A DNA stretch of 64,000 nt from Gentiana macrophylla (taxonomy: Eukaryota > Streptophyta > Magnoliopsida > Gentianales > Gentianaceae), in assembly GCA_026214975.1 (NCBI GenBank), contig CM047815.1, positions 84,340,800 to 84,404,799 of the forward strand, written 5' to 3'. Within the stretch, counting starts at the first letter, position 1; every line of letters starts with the position of its first letter. This document shows positions 24,441-37,218 of this stretch, piece after piece. The translations under genes and the position numbers were made by a program. The notes beneath the pieces are model-generated. The model was given only the letters and a program-made list of their open reading frames with translations. It was not told where the DNA came from and ran no database searches.

Positions 24441-25849
24441 TCCCGAGCAAAACAAAACAAAAGTTAGGCTCGAGAGAAAAGCAGCATCTAAACGTGCATA
24501 ACACATATCCAATAAATCGAAGTTCACCCCTCAATGCGTGTGCATAGCCATAATAAACTTCCACTATATCCAAACTCGAGAAACTCAAAGCAAAACTAGC
24601 TAATACCCCCTTGTAGACTAGTAGTAAAGGACACTCACAAGATGCACCCTACAAACGTGATATATCCCGAAAAGAATGATCGAATATATCTAGGGCCTTT
24701 CTGACATACTCAGAGGATAATCCCTACAACATATCTGTCAGTTTCTACTGGGGATAAGGCAGACGATAACTTAGTCTTATATACATTTCATAACACTTAA
24801 TCAGTTGATTTAACTTTTCACTTAAAACACACATCAGAATGAGCTCTTGCCCTGTCATAGCAGAATAGGACATTTCGAGATAATACCCTACCTTACTCCA
24901 ATCATAAGGCAGCTTCTTCTGACTGTCGTGAGCTTTTAGTCATCATAGTGGTATAGGACATACGTGGTATACCCTACCTCACTCAAATCATCGACTAGCT
25001 TTCGACACACCCAATAATTCTTCATATTTTACTTTTCAACTTTTTCATTTGACAATAAGTTACGTGTTACTTATCACATTCAAACCTTAGATATTCACGA
25101 TATATCATACTTGGATCTAAATACAAACTATCATAAATCTCACGATATATACGTAGCACTAAGCACATGACTTACGAGAAAATCAAAACCACTAATCCAA
25201 AAGGGTATAACTTTATAAATTAGCTCATCATTCACTATGGCTCGTGAAAAATAGTGTCGTGAAACATCTAACTTACCAAATATATGATACATTTAATCAA
25301 ATCGCCTACTCGGGACAAAACAAAAACAACAGTGTCGGAAAATTTCAAAAATTTTAGCTCATTTGCATAGAAACATTACGAATTAAGCAAATGTGTAGAT
25401 ACATATCGAAACATTCCCCTCCCCCACACTTAAAAATCAACATGTCCTCATGTTGTGCAAAACGAAAGAAAAAGGAAAAGACTTAGCTGATTTAAATCGA
25501 AACTCGAATCGTTGGTCAGGCCGGAGCCTTCATAATGATATCAAGAATGCGTAACCAGACAATGTAGATACCTGCACGTCTTAGACAAACATGGAACCAT
25601 CTCGGGGAAAACGGGGAGTCATACCAACATGAAAAGAGATATCAAAAATGAAGATAAAGCAAAGTGAGAGCACGCAATACATCCAGAAAGTTGAAACACA
25701 GTTGAAATGAAAGTGCACGCGCGCCTTATGGCTTACATGATCCATCGAAAATAAATAGTAGCAATATCAAAATTACAATGAACCGTATAAGTAAAAATGT
25801 CAATACAAAACAACCAACGTGAAAATAGACAAATAAGATCAAGGATGGC
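24441..25849 (-). other. Athila non-coding 3' region
   Basis: About 1.4 kb of AT-rich sequence between the env-like gene and the 3' LTR. It contains several runs related to CATAGCAGAATAGGACAT and ACCCTACCT(C/T)ACTC (24850-25000), an imperfect direct repeat. No coding signal. Confidence 0.6.
25412..25465 (-). other. Second polypurine tract of Athila
   Basis: On the minus strand the palindrome AACATGAGGACATGTT is followed by TTTAAGTGTGGGGGAGGGG. This repeats the TTAAGTGTGGGGG box of the true 3' tract about 1 kb upstream of it. It may prime plus-strand DNA a second time or be a relic of an older 3' end. Confidence 0.55.
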
Positions 25850-27339
25850 TCGGTGCCTTGTAATCATCATTTGGAGGATCGGAGGAGGGTCCGGAAGGTG
25901 GTGCCGTAGCTACTAGCCGCCGAAGTCAGCCGCTGCTCATCATCGAAGATGACTCGAATCGTGTAGAACATCCGCAATGACTCCGCTTCAATCTCATCAA
26001 AGAAAGAGATAATCAACGGAGCTCGGATTGAAAATCCCTGTCATCCCACGGTTGCCCGGCCTTCACATATACACCGTAGGATCGTCAAAATGTTGTTACG
26101 TGTATCCCGAATATCACCGAGCCATTCCGGAAACTATTTGCCATGCTTAACCGCATCATCGGCGGCGAGAGATAAAGGAGGAAGGAGGATGCACGAGGCG
26201 TTGCCGATGAACCAGGCTCGGAGGTGCCTCCGGCTCGTAATGTCCCGAGGGCTTACTCTTTTCCCTTTGTAAAGGCCTTGGGTTCTTCGGCTTATGATCC
26301 GCCTCAAACTCAGGCACACGGCATCGAGGCACAAGCGTGGATCAAATGAGGACGATCAAGCTCCGTGTATAAACCTCTCGATTGATCGAGATCTCGTCAT
26401 ACAATGCCTGCCCCACATCCACATTCAAGCCAAATGTCAACGCATACAACATGCCCAGTCACCTATATGAAAATGTGTCAAGTTGTTCTTAGGCAACAAC
26501 CGACTCGAATGAATCGACACTGGACCTTCCAATCCTCCGCCCAGGTCGTGGTAACCAACTCCTTCCGGTCTCCTCCCGGTCTCAACGCCCAAGCCACATC
26601 CGGGCAAACTCTCAATCTCAACTCCTCCAAAGGATCCCGCCCCAAACTCGTACATGCACAATCTCCTCCTTATAATCCCGACCTCGAAAGCCGCTAAGTT
26701 GTATTTACGATTAATCACCTCCGGTGTAAAGGAACTTCTACCCTCGAACCACGACTACCTTTGTCCCCAAGTCGGTTTCAAGCAGTTTGCATAAAATTCC
26801 CGAACTAGGAGCTATTCACCGGGGTAGTCGGGATTGTCATCAAGGCTTCCCATTTCCTATCCTTAAGCAACTTAACGAACCCCGGATCGACCTTCGCCTC
26901 CAAAATAGCCCTCTCAACCAACATGTTTCTCGAAAAGTAATGTTTAGTATAAACTTCATGGGCTCACAGGGTTCACGAATCGGCGAGGTAATGGCATCGG
27001 GCAACGGTTTTAGATTTCTTTCTAGGAGGGGCTGCCCACAGGTACAACTGGTTCCTCTTCCCGGTAGCATCGGCAGTTTCCTCACCCTAGGCAGAACCTC
27101 CACCTCTCTCGAACTCTAGGCATCCGTATTCAAAGGCACATCATCATCCGTCTCGAGACTCCGAGGTTGGCTCATCTCTTAAGGTCGCCCTAGTTTGGGT
27201 GGCTCTAGGGGGTTGCTCACGAATACTCACACCCCGGTTAGGATCAACTAAGGTAGGGTCAATCTCTTTACGCTTTTTCCCCGCCTCCCGGGCCACTTCC
27301 TTACCATGCCTCTTCACGACTGCCTTCTTATGAACCATT
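25850..27339 (-). pseudogene. Athila env-like / plant-transposon-protein gene, heavily broken
   Basis: Begins MVHKKAVVKRHGKEV at 27339. The recognisable part (about 26980-26830 on the minus strand) reads FSRNMLVERAILEAK...RKWEALMTIPT. This resembles the plant retrotransposon domain often called 'putative plant transposon protein' and found in the third gene of Athila elements. Downstream parts are readable only in pieces because of many stops and frame changes, and end near WLGDIRDTRNNIL and a final RMFYTIRV stretch. No clear transmembrane segment is seen. Function unknown even in intact relatives. Confidence 0.6.
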
Positions 27340-27916
27340 TCCACGCCTAGTCCAAACCAAACAATCCTAATGTGCACAAAAGATACCCGTTTAACATCCA
27401 AAGCGGGATTTCAAAACAACCAAACCACAACCACCACCATAACCATCACCAAACAATCCATTCATCACCCATCACAACACCACATCACCAAAACAGAGCA
27501 GAAAGAAACACCAAAACCAGGAAAAAAACAAATTAAGGTAACATTCAAGAAAACGAGCCGACCCAAAGATCGAACTCACAAAAAACGTGAATGAAATCTA
27601 GAAAAGTTGTTACTAACTTACCGAGTAGGGTGAGTAGATGTTGATTGAGGTGAAAACGAGTCCAAACAACACAAAAATGACCTCCAAAATCAAATTTTTC
27701 TTCCAAAAAGTCGGACTGCAATGGGGTCTGATTCTCCAAAAATATCGTGTTTTGGGGGATTTGGTTATGAAAATCAAAGAGAGGGTATCAAGGGCGGCCT
27801 GTAGCACTTTGAATCGCCCAAAACGGTGTAGAATTGACGATTTTAGGGCAAAAGGAGGGAGAGAAACCGTTTTTGCTTTTGAAATCTCGAAAAATGAAGG
27901 TTCACTCGAAGAAGGG

Positions 27917-28141
27917 TATATATAGACGAGAGGTTGGACGCTGTCCAACTCGGTGGACGGGCGCCCACTCTGGAAAGACGGATGAACCGGATGGGCGCCC
28001 AGTTTATTAAGACTTCGCCCAAGAGTTTAAATCACATACTGAGATTGGAGGGAATAAATCGACGGGCGTCCAGGCTTAGTGGGACTTCGTCCTAAAATTG
28101 GTCATGGCGGACGGGCGTCCCGAGTTACGGGACGGGCGTCA
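27917..28141 (-). promoter_or_regulatory. Internal Athila promoter-like segment before the env-like gene
   Basis: A TATATATAG box at 27917-27925 lies 11 bp downstream (element sense) of GGACGCTGTCC (27937). Further palindromes lie at 27956, 28059, 28109 and 28130, the last two 21 bp apart. It resembles the promoter in the element's own LTR and lies about 580 bp upstream of the env-like start. Confidence 0.5.
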
Positions 28142-28299
28142 AGCAAAGATATAAGTCGACAAATTATAAAATTTCCATACAAATCAAATTCAAAATTGCC
28201 CTTTCTTATTAAACTTATATAAAACTTCAAAAATACAAATAAAAAGCAAATGAAGTACAAAATTACTAGAAAATAAATAAAAGCAGATGGAAAGCAGTG

Positions 28300-29280
28300 G
28301 GTTGCCTCCACTCCGGGCGCTTTTGTTTTACGTCGTTTGCTCGACGAAACATCCTAAGAACGCTAGTCATCATAAATGTCCGACCAATCGATCACTCGAA
28401 TGAGGGCGGAGCATGTCAATCGCCCGGAGGAAGTCATACTCATCTTGTAAACCCCGGTCCTCACCGGCTACATCAACACCTCGAAAGTGCTCACTGCAAA
28501 GACTAGCGCCGCAATCTGTCGAAGATCGGATCATTGAGGATTGTGTAAGGACGTCCTAGAGCTGCCTGTAACTCCTCAGTAGTAAAGTCTCCACCTCCCG
28601 AACTACGGGGAACAATGAGAACATAGGTGACCGTCTTGACGCGGGCACTAATGTCAAAATCTACGTGCAAAACGATGGTTCCTCCCGGTCCGTCATCTAC
28701 AGTAATGAGTGGAATCCTCCTAAGGAAAGGTAACTCCTCTGGCTGAACACCGAAATCCATATCTAGAAAGCACAACTAATCGATGAGATAAAAACAAAAA
28801 CTTAATAAGGCTAAAATCGAATAAACTAAACTTAATTACTAACACTATCAAAGCATAAAACAAAAACAACTAAAAGAACGATATCTCAGGTTGCCCCAGT
28901 GGCGCTTTTTGGTTAATGTCGTTAGCTCGACACCGTTTAAAACTCACTGGATCAGGCCATTTGACTTTTCCGCCACCACTACCTCGTGTAAGCTCGATCG
29001 TGAGTGTGGGCTGCAGAAATAGCATCTCACACACGGGGGTGAAATCTTTAATAGCTTTCCACATACGCTTGAACTTCCCCATGGGTGACCTCCTCATCCT
29101 CTCGAGCCTCTCGATGACGCTTCAACCGACGCTCCCTTTCAAACTCTTCCATATCAAGACTACCGCTAGAACTTCTTCGAATGGTCACTTCCGTCATCCT
29201 CGGAGAACAAGTCGGGTGATAACTCGCTAAAGTCTTCGACTCGCGGAACACCACATCCGAGAATATCGAGAAATTTAACA
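28300..29280 (-). pseudogene. Athila sequence between integrase and env-like gene
   Basis: Several short open stretches on the minus strand: one with MEEFERERRLKRHREAREDEE (29281-29048), one with WKAIKDFTPVCEMLFLQPTL (29097-28870), and a 90-residue one starting MCFLDMDFGVQPEELPFL (28775-28503). Two of them end near a repeated motif (TGGCGCTTTTTGGTTAATGTCGTTAGCTCGAC at 28900-28932, related to GGGCGCTTTTGTTTTACGTCGTTTGCTCGAC at 28316-28346), which suggests a duplicated terminal segment of a gene. I recognise no family. Confidence 0.4.
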
Positions 29281-30440
29281 ATCAAAGATGTCTCTTTAGG
29301 TTCACCAATATAGTGTTTGCACCTTTGACCGTTGACTCAAACGGTTCACCACTATAACCACGAAGTTCTAGAACGCCCCGGAATGATTTGGAGAATCTCG
29401 AAAGGGCGGACCAACGTGTCCTTAACTTTCCGAAGAAACAGATGTAACCTGGAATTATATAGAAGAACTTGTTCGCCGACATGAAATTCTCTTTTCTTAA
29501 TCTTAGCATCGTGGAGTAGCTTCATCTTATCTTTACTAATCCTGGCACTTTCATAGGCCTGGAGTCCGACGATCGGCTCACCATGTAATTTGTAGTCGAT
29601 GCTTCCCACAAGATTGGGAATCAAAGTTCGTAAACTTTGTAGCCCAATAAGCTCTATGCTCTAACTCGACGAGCAGATGACATGGTTTCCGTAGACCATT
29701 TGATATGGTGATGTACCCGTAGGGGTCTTATAAGCGATTCGATATGCCCACAAGACATCATCCAACTTTAGACTCAGTCTTTCCTATGATCATAATGATC
29801 TTCTCCAGGATCTTCTTAATGCTCGTTGCTCCTTTCAACACGACCACTAGTCATCGGATGATATGGTGTGCCAATTTTATGACGAACACCATATTTCTCA
29901 AGTACTTTCTCTAGGGGTCGGTTGCAGAAATGCGTCCCTTCATCACTGATCAAGGCACGTGGACATCCAAACCTCACGAAGATATTCTTCTTTAGAAATT
30001 TCATCACCGTCTTATGATCATTGTGAGGAGTGGCTTGGGCCTCCACCCATTTAGACACGTAGTCACATGAGACCAGGATGTATTTATTACCGCAAGATGA
30101 TGGGAATGGTCCCATAAAATCGATACCCCATACATCAAAGACTTAGATTCGAGGATGGGTTTTAAAGGCATGTCAAAACGCCTTGTCGAGTACCGGTTCT
30201 TTGGCACCTATCACAAGCTTTACAAAAGCTTCCGTATCTTTAAAGATCAGAGGCCAATAGAAACCGGATTGAAAGATCTTAGCAACGGTTTTCCAAGGAC
30301 CAAAGTGACCACCTGTGGGTCCACTATGGCATTGCTCGATTATATCGCGTTGCTCAGATTCGGGAACACATCTCCTAAGCAAACCATCTTTACAGATCTT
30401 GAAAAGATAAGGTTCATCCCAAACGAAATACTTTATATCT
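29281..30440 (-). pseudogene. Athila integrase
   Basis: The zinc-binding part is near 30300 (CHSGPTGGHFG..KTVAKIFQSGFYWP). The catalytic core is at 30115-29816: MGPFP after the first Asp region, ISDEGTHF with the second Asp, and SGRVERSN with the Glu. The C-terminal part (29624-29352) has the gypsy GPY/F-like region (KVKDTLVRPFEILQI). Frame changes separate the three parts. Confidence 0.85.
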
Positions 30441-31820
30441 GAGAAGAACTTTTTCTTCTCCTGATAAGACATCTCTGGATCGAGATAACGGCCATGAAGG
30501 TAGTTTACAATGGAAGAATACCATGGAACATCAGGGGAGCGGCCATCGATCAACATGATGTTTTCTAGAGGAAAGTAAAGATCTATATCATCTGGTTCAT
30601 CCTTTTCCTCACTTAACATTCTAGAGACGTGATCCGCCACTACATTTTCACTGCCCTTTTTGTCCTTAATTTGAACGTCAAACTCTTGTAGGGTCAATAT
30701 CCAACGTAGTAAGCGCGGTTTAGCCTCTTTCTTAGTCATCAGGTAACGCAGCGGCGTGATCACCCACACGATCACTTGAGCTCCTAACAAGTAACTCACG
30801 AAACTTGTCCATAGCAAAGACTACGGCCGGTGAGTTCTTTCGCCCGATAGTAGTAGTATAGTTAACTTGAGAGGGGTTCAATGTGTGACTTGCGTAATAG
30901 ATAATTTGGAACTTTCCTTGATCTTTTGCCCCAGAACAAAACGGCCAACAAAGATAGTTTGATGCGTCGCACATAAGCTCAAATGGTAGGTTCCAATAAA
31001 GATATAAGAATCGGAGCAGATATTAAACGATCCTTAAGCTCCTCAAACGCTTGCTTGCAGCTCTCATCAAAATTAAACTCAACGTCTTCCTTTAGTAAAG
31101 TGGGCGAGGGGGCTTGGCTATCTTGGAGAAATCTTGAATGAACCCTTCCGTAGGCTTCGACGTGTCCAAGAAAGCCTCTCACTTGGCAAGCACATTTTTA
31201 GGATAGCTCATCTTCTCGATAGCTTCCACTTTGCCCTGTCAACTTCTATACCTTTGTTTGAGATCTTGTGGCCAAGAACTATTCCTTCATCTACCATGAA
31301 ATGGCATTTTTCCCAATTAAGTACTAGGTTCTTTTCCACACATCTGGATAACACTGATCAAGATTGTCAAGGCAATCATCAAAAGATCGACCAAAACCGA
31401 AAAATCGTCCATAAAAATCTCCATACACTTTTCTACAAGCCCGTCAAAGATGGCTAGCATACATCATTGGAATGTATTTGGGGCATTGCAGAGATCGAAC
31501 GGCGGCATTCGCCTCAGAGGCGAATGTACCATAAAGGCGGTGAAGGTGGTCTTTTCTTGGTCATTTGGATCAATGGGTATCTGGAAATATCACGAATATC
31601 CATCTAGGAAACAATAGAATCGCGTGCCCGCGCCAGACGCTTTCGAGCATCCGGTCAATGAATGGAAGGGAAAGTGATCTTTCATGGTTACCTCATTGAG
31701 CTTTCGATAATCGATCTGAGACTCAGAACGATAACAAGCCTCAATGCAATTTTCTCTCCTTCTCATTCTTTTCAATTGTAATTCCACCTTTTTGGGAACT
31801 ACTTGAGTCGGGAAACCCAT
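30441..31820 (-). pseudogene. Athila reverse transcriptase and RNase H
   Basis: The RT start is at 31820 (TQVVPKK, SQIDYRKLNEVTMKDHFP, FYCFLDGYS). The catalytic block reads MEIFMDDFSV near 31415, the FMDD form typical of Athila. The connection segment is at 31182-30979 (VRGFLGHVEAYGR, FDESCKQAFEELK). RNase H follows at 30974-30600 (CDASNY, VVFAMDKFRELL, then LLRWILTLQEFDVQIKDKKG and VADHVSR). Several stops and shifts break the frame. Confidence 0.88.
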
Positions 31821-32499
31821 TCACTATCCGCGATGGCATAAATGATTCCCATGTCCGGAAGTTTAATGATTTCTTTTTAACGACTTCTTGCATGTGAGGG
31901 TTGAGCCTTCATTTGGGTCGTGTCGACACACTTGGCGCCTCATTCGTCTTGATCTTGTGCATGCAGATGTCGGGAGATATTCCCTCGATATCTCCTACTT
32001 GCCAACCAAAAGCTTTTTCATTCTTCTTCAAGACGTTGATCAGTTTCATTTTTCTCTATCGGGAAAGCTTGGCGGATATGATTAAAGGAAGCTTGTCGCC
32101 TTCTCTTAAGAACACATACTTAAGATGTTTAGGTAACGGCTTCAACACCAAACCCAGCAGGGGTCTTCTAAACTAGACTTGAGATCTCCACTTTTCAACT
32201 CAATATCATTGAGTTTACTCGTGGTCCCACCGCCAAAGCTTCTCCTTCCATGGCGCTTCCTCAAAATCGGTGCTAGTTGATCCAGATTCACCCTACCATG
32301 AGTATTCAGATTATCAACTAATCGCTCATATTCGCTTCTCTACACCATGACTTGCTTATCCATATAGTCGGTGAAATCATCCATCATATAATCAATGGAA
32401 AAGCCGGTTGGAGGGCGAGAGGGTACTTGAATGGACTTTAAGACATTGTAACTCACCTCTTGATCACCAACTCGGATAGTCACGTGCCCACCATCGCGA

Positions 32500-33318
32500 T
32501 CGATGAGAGCTCTGGTGTAGATAAGAAAGGTCTTCCTAGAATCAAGGGAACGTTTTGTCTTTCTCTATATCTAAAACATACCAATCAAGCTGGAAAGGTA
32601 AATCGATCAATCTGAACCAAAACGTCTTTTAGGATTTCTGAAGCTTTCTTAGAGGATCTATCCGCGAATTGTAAACTCATAGTAGTGGGTTCTAGAAGGC
32701 TTTGTAAACCGAAATTTGTTTGCATCTGAGACATTGGCATAAGGCTTATAGAGGCACCTAGATCACACAAAGAATTTGGGAAGACTAGACCTCCCATCAA
32801 AGCTGTAAGTACAAATTTGCAGGGTCACCTCTTTTAATTGGTAAGTTTTCATAATTAATCATGGAACAATCCTCACCAATCGCCTTTCCATGCTGCTAAT
32901 TTCTTTTCAAGACACAACATCCTTGATAAATTTTGTATACTTAGGCATCTCGACTAAGACATCCGACAATGGAAGATTCACTGAGTATTTTTCAAAAGGT
33001 TCAACACCTTTTCATACTTCTTATCCTCAATCAAAGGAATGTTGCTCTTTCTCGGTGGAAATGGAAGTTTCTTAAGGTCATCCTCAGAGAAAACCTTTTC
33101 GAGGATGCACCGACAAACTCTGTCTTCCAGATCCTTCCAAACGAGCAGCTTTTTTTCAGATTTCTCGTGAGTCGGGGATCACCTCTCGACTTTCGCTTGC
33201 TTTTGGTCCTCAAAGGATCAGCCACTTGAGGATCACAAAATTCTTCACCTCTCGGGGATCAGCCACCGAGTTTTTCTTGCGGTTGAGAGTGTAGGTGCTC
33301 GGCTTCCCTCCCGCCTTA
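32500..33318 (-). pseudogene. Athila protease region
   Basis: The active-site segment is LCDLGASISLMPMS (about 32770), followed by TMSLQFADRSSKKASEILKDVLVQID. Athila proteases carry DLGAS where retroviral ones have DSG or DTG. Upstream, 33318-32830 carries the weakly conserved gag-protease link and is frameshifted. Confidence 0.75.
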
Positions 33319-34836
33319 TCAATGGCGAGGAGGGGCTAGTGGTTTCGGATGGGAAGGACCACTAACTTGTGTACCGCTCCTTAGATTCATTGCATTGGCC
33401 TCCTCTCTACCGTATTGAATTGATGGCACAAGGTCGAGACATGGGCCTTTGTTCATCATCGGCTGAGCAACTTGACCACCCTTTGGATTCTTCTCAGTGT
33501 GGCGGGCAACGCCCTGGTCAGTAAAAGCCAAGCTGCTCGGCCAGGTTGCCCAATTTGTCTCTCAAGATTCTTCATCGATCTACTTTGCTCTTCCAACTTA
33601 GCCTCAAGATTTGTAGGTTGGGGGAGGGCCTTGAGAGTTTTGGAGATTTGGAGCATAAATTTGGTGGGCGATTTTGAAATTGAGAATTTGAATTGGAAGG
33701 CCAATTCGATTGAATTTTTGCGTAGGATTGGAAAAATTCGAGTTTTGATCTCGATTAAACCTGGGTTTCGTTGAAATTCGATTCGAATTAAAATTCGAAT
33801 TGGGATTGAAATTTGAAGATGGATTAAACCCTTGGTTTTGAAAATTGCCCCTGGCACGAAACCGATTGAACCTTTGATTGTTCTGGCCATAGAATGCATT
33901 CACTTCCGCATTCTGTCCGTTCATAGGGCAGAATTTAGAAGTGTGCCCCACCTCGTCACAATTTTGACATGTGACTTGATTGTACTGTCCATAGTCATGA
34001 ACAGCATTTACTTGATAAGGTGCAGGGGATTAAATTGACATTGGCCATTCATATGGCGGTCGGCAACAATTTTACGCAATCTGAGAACACGAGGGTTACG
34101 TGGAAAAGAGGAAGTTTGATTTATAGGATTGGAAACTTGAGGTGGGGCCATCTGCTTTTGCAGCATGGCAATCAAACTTTGTAAATTGACTTCCTCAACC
34201 TTGGGAGGAGGAGGTGCTTGAATTGCTTGATAAGAGGGGGCATAGTTATATTTTGCAATGTCCTCAAACAATGCCCATCCTCATGAGCGTTTTCTTGAAA
34301 TGCCCCGCTTGAGAAGAACTATTGACCATGCCTTTTGTAAGCTCGGTCAATCCACTGAAGAATGTATTGACTTGCCTTTCCAGTGGCAAGCCATGGTGGG
34401 GGCATTTTCTAAGAAGGGACTTGAATCTCTTCCAACACTCGAAGAAAGATTCATTCTCTCTCTGATAAAATGTGAAAATGTCATTTAAGCACTGGGCTGT
34501 CTTTGAAGGTGGAAAGTATTGACTCAAGAACTCCTTTTCGAGTTACGCCTGGTGGTGATAGATTCAGACGGAGAGAGGTGTACCACTCTTTGGCCTCCCT
34601 TTCAAAGCGAAAATGGAAATAGTTTCAGTTTGATAGCATCCTCACTTACTCCTTGGATGCGTGTAGTACCGCATATCTCTAAGAATGTGTGTAAGTGGGT
34701 ATCGCGGATTCTCGATTGGTAGCCGTGAAAAATTGATGAGTCCGCATCATCTGGATGAGTCGGCTTCGGCTCAAAGGTTTGTGCAAGAATGGTTTGGAAT
34801 AACAATAGCCGGGTTGACCTTGACTTCGCCTGGCAT
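33319..34836 (-). pseudogene. Athila gag
   Basis: A start at 34836 gives MPGEVKVNPAIVIPN, the usual beginning before the gag domain. The domain includes LHTFLEICGTTRIQGVSEDAIKLKLFPFSL (34700-34605), FPPSKTAQCLNDI and CWKRFKSLLRKCPHHGLP (34515-34380). One CCHC knuckle (CQNCDEVGHTSKFC, about 33975-33930) is followed by Asn/Phe-rich repeats (NFNPNSNFNSN), and then AMNLRSGT near 33390, which marks the gag-protease boundary. Several frameshifts. Probable role: particle formation and RNA packaging. Confidence 0.85.
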
Positions 34837-34994
34837 GGCGTGAGTCCGCCAATGTACGTCTATTATCGTCGCCATTATCACAAAATCGGTGATTTTTCTT
34901 GCTAGTTGTTCTTCAAGATCTCGCTCGCTCTGCATGCGCGAACCGCAGAACGGAAATTCCGCTGTTTGGTCGGACTATGGTTCGCTCGGGGTCA

Positions 34995-35365
34995 GGGGTG
35001 TATATTAACGGTCCCTTTTGACTCCGAGTTTGCATAAACCGGACCAAAAACAAGTGGAACAAAACCTAAAAACTAAGAAAGTAAAAGCCTAACTAAAAAT
35101 TAAAAACCTAAAGAGAGAAAGGAAAGAAGAAAAGAAACCAAAAGTGTTAAGAAAACAATACCGGACGGACGTCCAAAAGACTTAGACGGGCGTCCGGATG
35201 AAATTGAGATCGGACGGGCGTTTAGTAATTTAAACGCTCGTCATGAAGACATGCAATCTGAACGGGCGCCCAAAACTTATGGGACGCTCGTCTAAGTGAA
35301 TAAAACCGAGCAGAATTGATAATTTCAAATGGACGGCGCCCAATACCCAGACGCCCGTTTGCTCA
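34995..35365 (-). promoter_or_regulatory. Athila gag leader with GGACG-NN-CGTCC palindromes
   Basis: Between the PBS and gag, at least seven variants of the palindrome occur at 35163-35360 (for example 35163 and 35184, 21 bp apart, and 35212). A TATA-like TATATTAAC lies at 35001-35009, between the cluster and the gag start. It could be a leader structure or a secondary promoter. Confidence 0.4.
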
Positions 35366-35622
35366 CGGGAAACTTAGAACAAAAGCGAGAATTTTGCAGA
35401 TAATGCAAGAAGGAAGAAAGAACGTCGAAAAGCAAAAGACGTAAGATCTAACTTCAAGAAAACTACTACTAAGGAGAGTTTTAAACCCTAGTTATCTACT
35501 TAACAACTACCTAAAACAATTATCAACTAAAAGCAGAATTTAAACGGATTAAAACAGAAAACGAAACAAAAACAAAGCAGAAAAACTAGAAAAGCGAAAA
35601 CAAAAACTAGACAACCGTCCGG

Positions 35623-35640
35623 TTCCCCGCAACGGCGCCA
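35623..35640 (-). other. Athila primer binding site (tRNA-Asp)
   Basis: The plus strand reads TTCCCCGCAACGGCGCCA, the 3' end of tRNA-Asp with one G missing. It lies six bases inside the 5' LTR. Confidence 0.88.
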
Positions 35641-35646
35641 AAAACT

Positions 35647-37218
35647 TGTCACGGATTTTATCAACACGAAATAAACAAGTAATAATCCGGTTAACCTCAA
35701 GTATAAGGATCGTAGTAATAGCGGTTAATGCCGGTCGATCTTACGGGAACTAAGCGATTGTGGTTTCTAGTTTTTATCTAACTAACCTATGTCACGATTA
35801 CTAAGCTAAATAGCGGATAAAAGCGAACGACATCGTAAATTAAACCTAACTAAAACGTAAAAGCGGGACGAAGTAAGAGATGATCTAAAGCCGGAAGGAT
35901 ACGGGTGCGAACCAATTTAAACTAACTAATCTAAGGTGCGAGATAAAAGTAAACTAACTAGACAAATTCAAGCTTTTAAGGATTTAAATCAAATTTATAA
36001 CGAGCAAACGAGGATTGATCCACCTATCCAACAAGCATTGATTCCCTATCTCGATTATATTGCGCTTTTATTGGGTTGTGATTCACCTTACCTAAACATG
36101 AACCCTAATTCCTTAGAAAGTTCATCTATCAATCTATTATCTTCCGATGTAAGATTAACGCGTTTTCTAACCAAAGGTGCAAACTTTGTGTTTATAATCT
36201 AAAGAATCGACTCTATTAACTTCCGTTATGATAGATTCAATTACTATTCTTATTCATGGTGATCTAGGGTTTATTAAGACTTCCATCAACAATAAACAAT
36301 CAACACATGCATATCTTCCGATATAAAAGCAAATTAAACTTGAATAAGCATGAATAAGAAACAACCTTTATTAAAAACTCACAGTATAATCGAAGAAAAC
36401 GAAATCAACAATTGTTGGACGGCTTCACAATACTCGTTTGATGAAGCTTTTAGCCTCTGAACATCCTCAAGAACTCAAATTTGCGTAAGCAATTGCATAA
36501 AAAGTAACTAGTGTTTAATCTAAACTAAGAGCATAAAAATAGGAATAAAAGATGAAAAACGCAGCCTAAAGCCGCCCCTAGGTTTAGGGTTTTGAATAAT
36601 GAGAGTTTGATGATATTTTGTGGAGAAAACAGCCGACTATATATAGATTCCAAAGTCGGTTCTGCTAAGTCGGCCACCGGACGCCCGCCTCAGTTCTTGG
36701 GACGCCCGTCCATTCTTCATATGAACTTCAAATCGGGCGAGTCATGACCAAACGCTCGTCCAGACGGCGCCCACTTCAGCGTCAAACATCACGAATCAAC
36801 TTCCCATATCGCGGACTTTCGTTCAATTTCTCAGACGCCCGTCCGGCTGGACGGGACACGACGCTTGATCCAATATGGTTGGATTTCGATTTCTTGATCT
36901 TTATCTCTTTTCTTCTTGTCAATTCCTTCATTATCTCTTTTATCATCATATATTTCGACTCTTATCTCTTTTGATCATCTCTTGAGCATCAAACACGTAT
37001 CTATAACACATAAAAACATCGCAAAACGTAATAATGTCCAAATAATCATAAAATCATAATTAAAACACATAAATCAACCTATTTTGCGATTAACTCTTCT
37101 AAAATATCATTTACTCAATATTTTCATTAAACACATGTTTCTTATGCAATTTCATACAAATATGGGGAAAATTATCATAGAATATAGCGTTATAAACCGT
37201 ATAAATCCACCCTTAACA
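35647..37218 (-). repeat. Athila 5' LTR
   Basis: 1572 bp, flanked on the right by TGTAT. TATA box at 36638-36646. Palindromes GGACGCCCGCC (36679) and GGACGCCCGTCC (36700) are 21 bp apart upstream of it. Confidence 0.95.

Larger units (their letters stand above)
22837..37218 (-). mobile_element. Complete Athila-type Ty3/gypsy retrotransposon
   Basis: 14.4 kb on the minus strand. The LTRs are 22837-24413 (3' LTR) and 35647-37218 (5' LTR), starting TGTTAAGGG and ending CGTGACA in element sense. Both sides show the 5-bp duplication TGTAT (22832-22836, 37219-37223). The PBS matches tRNA-Asp, as in Athila and Calypso elements. The domain order from right to left is gag, protease, RT, RNase H, integrase, then a separate env-like gene. 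All coding parts carry stops and frameshifts. The element lies inside a coding exon of the DUF1985/Ulp1 gene: the reading frame on each side joins in phase once one TGTAT copy and the element are taken out. Confidence 0.95.

Noticed and set aside
36744..36974. Reading frames inside the Athila LTRs (also 23719-24254, 35936-36202)
   Set aside because: Present only as LTR sequence, with no conserved protein, and opposite or overlapping frames.
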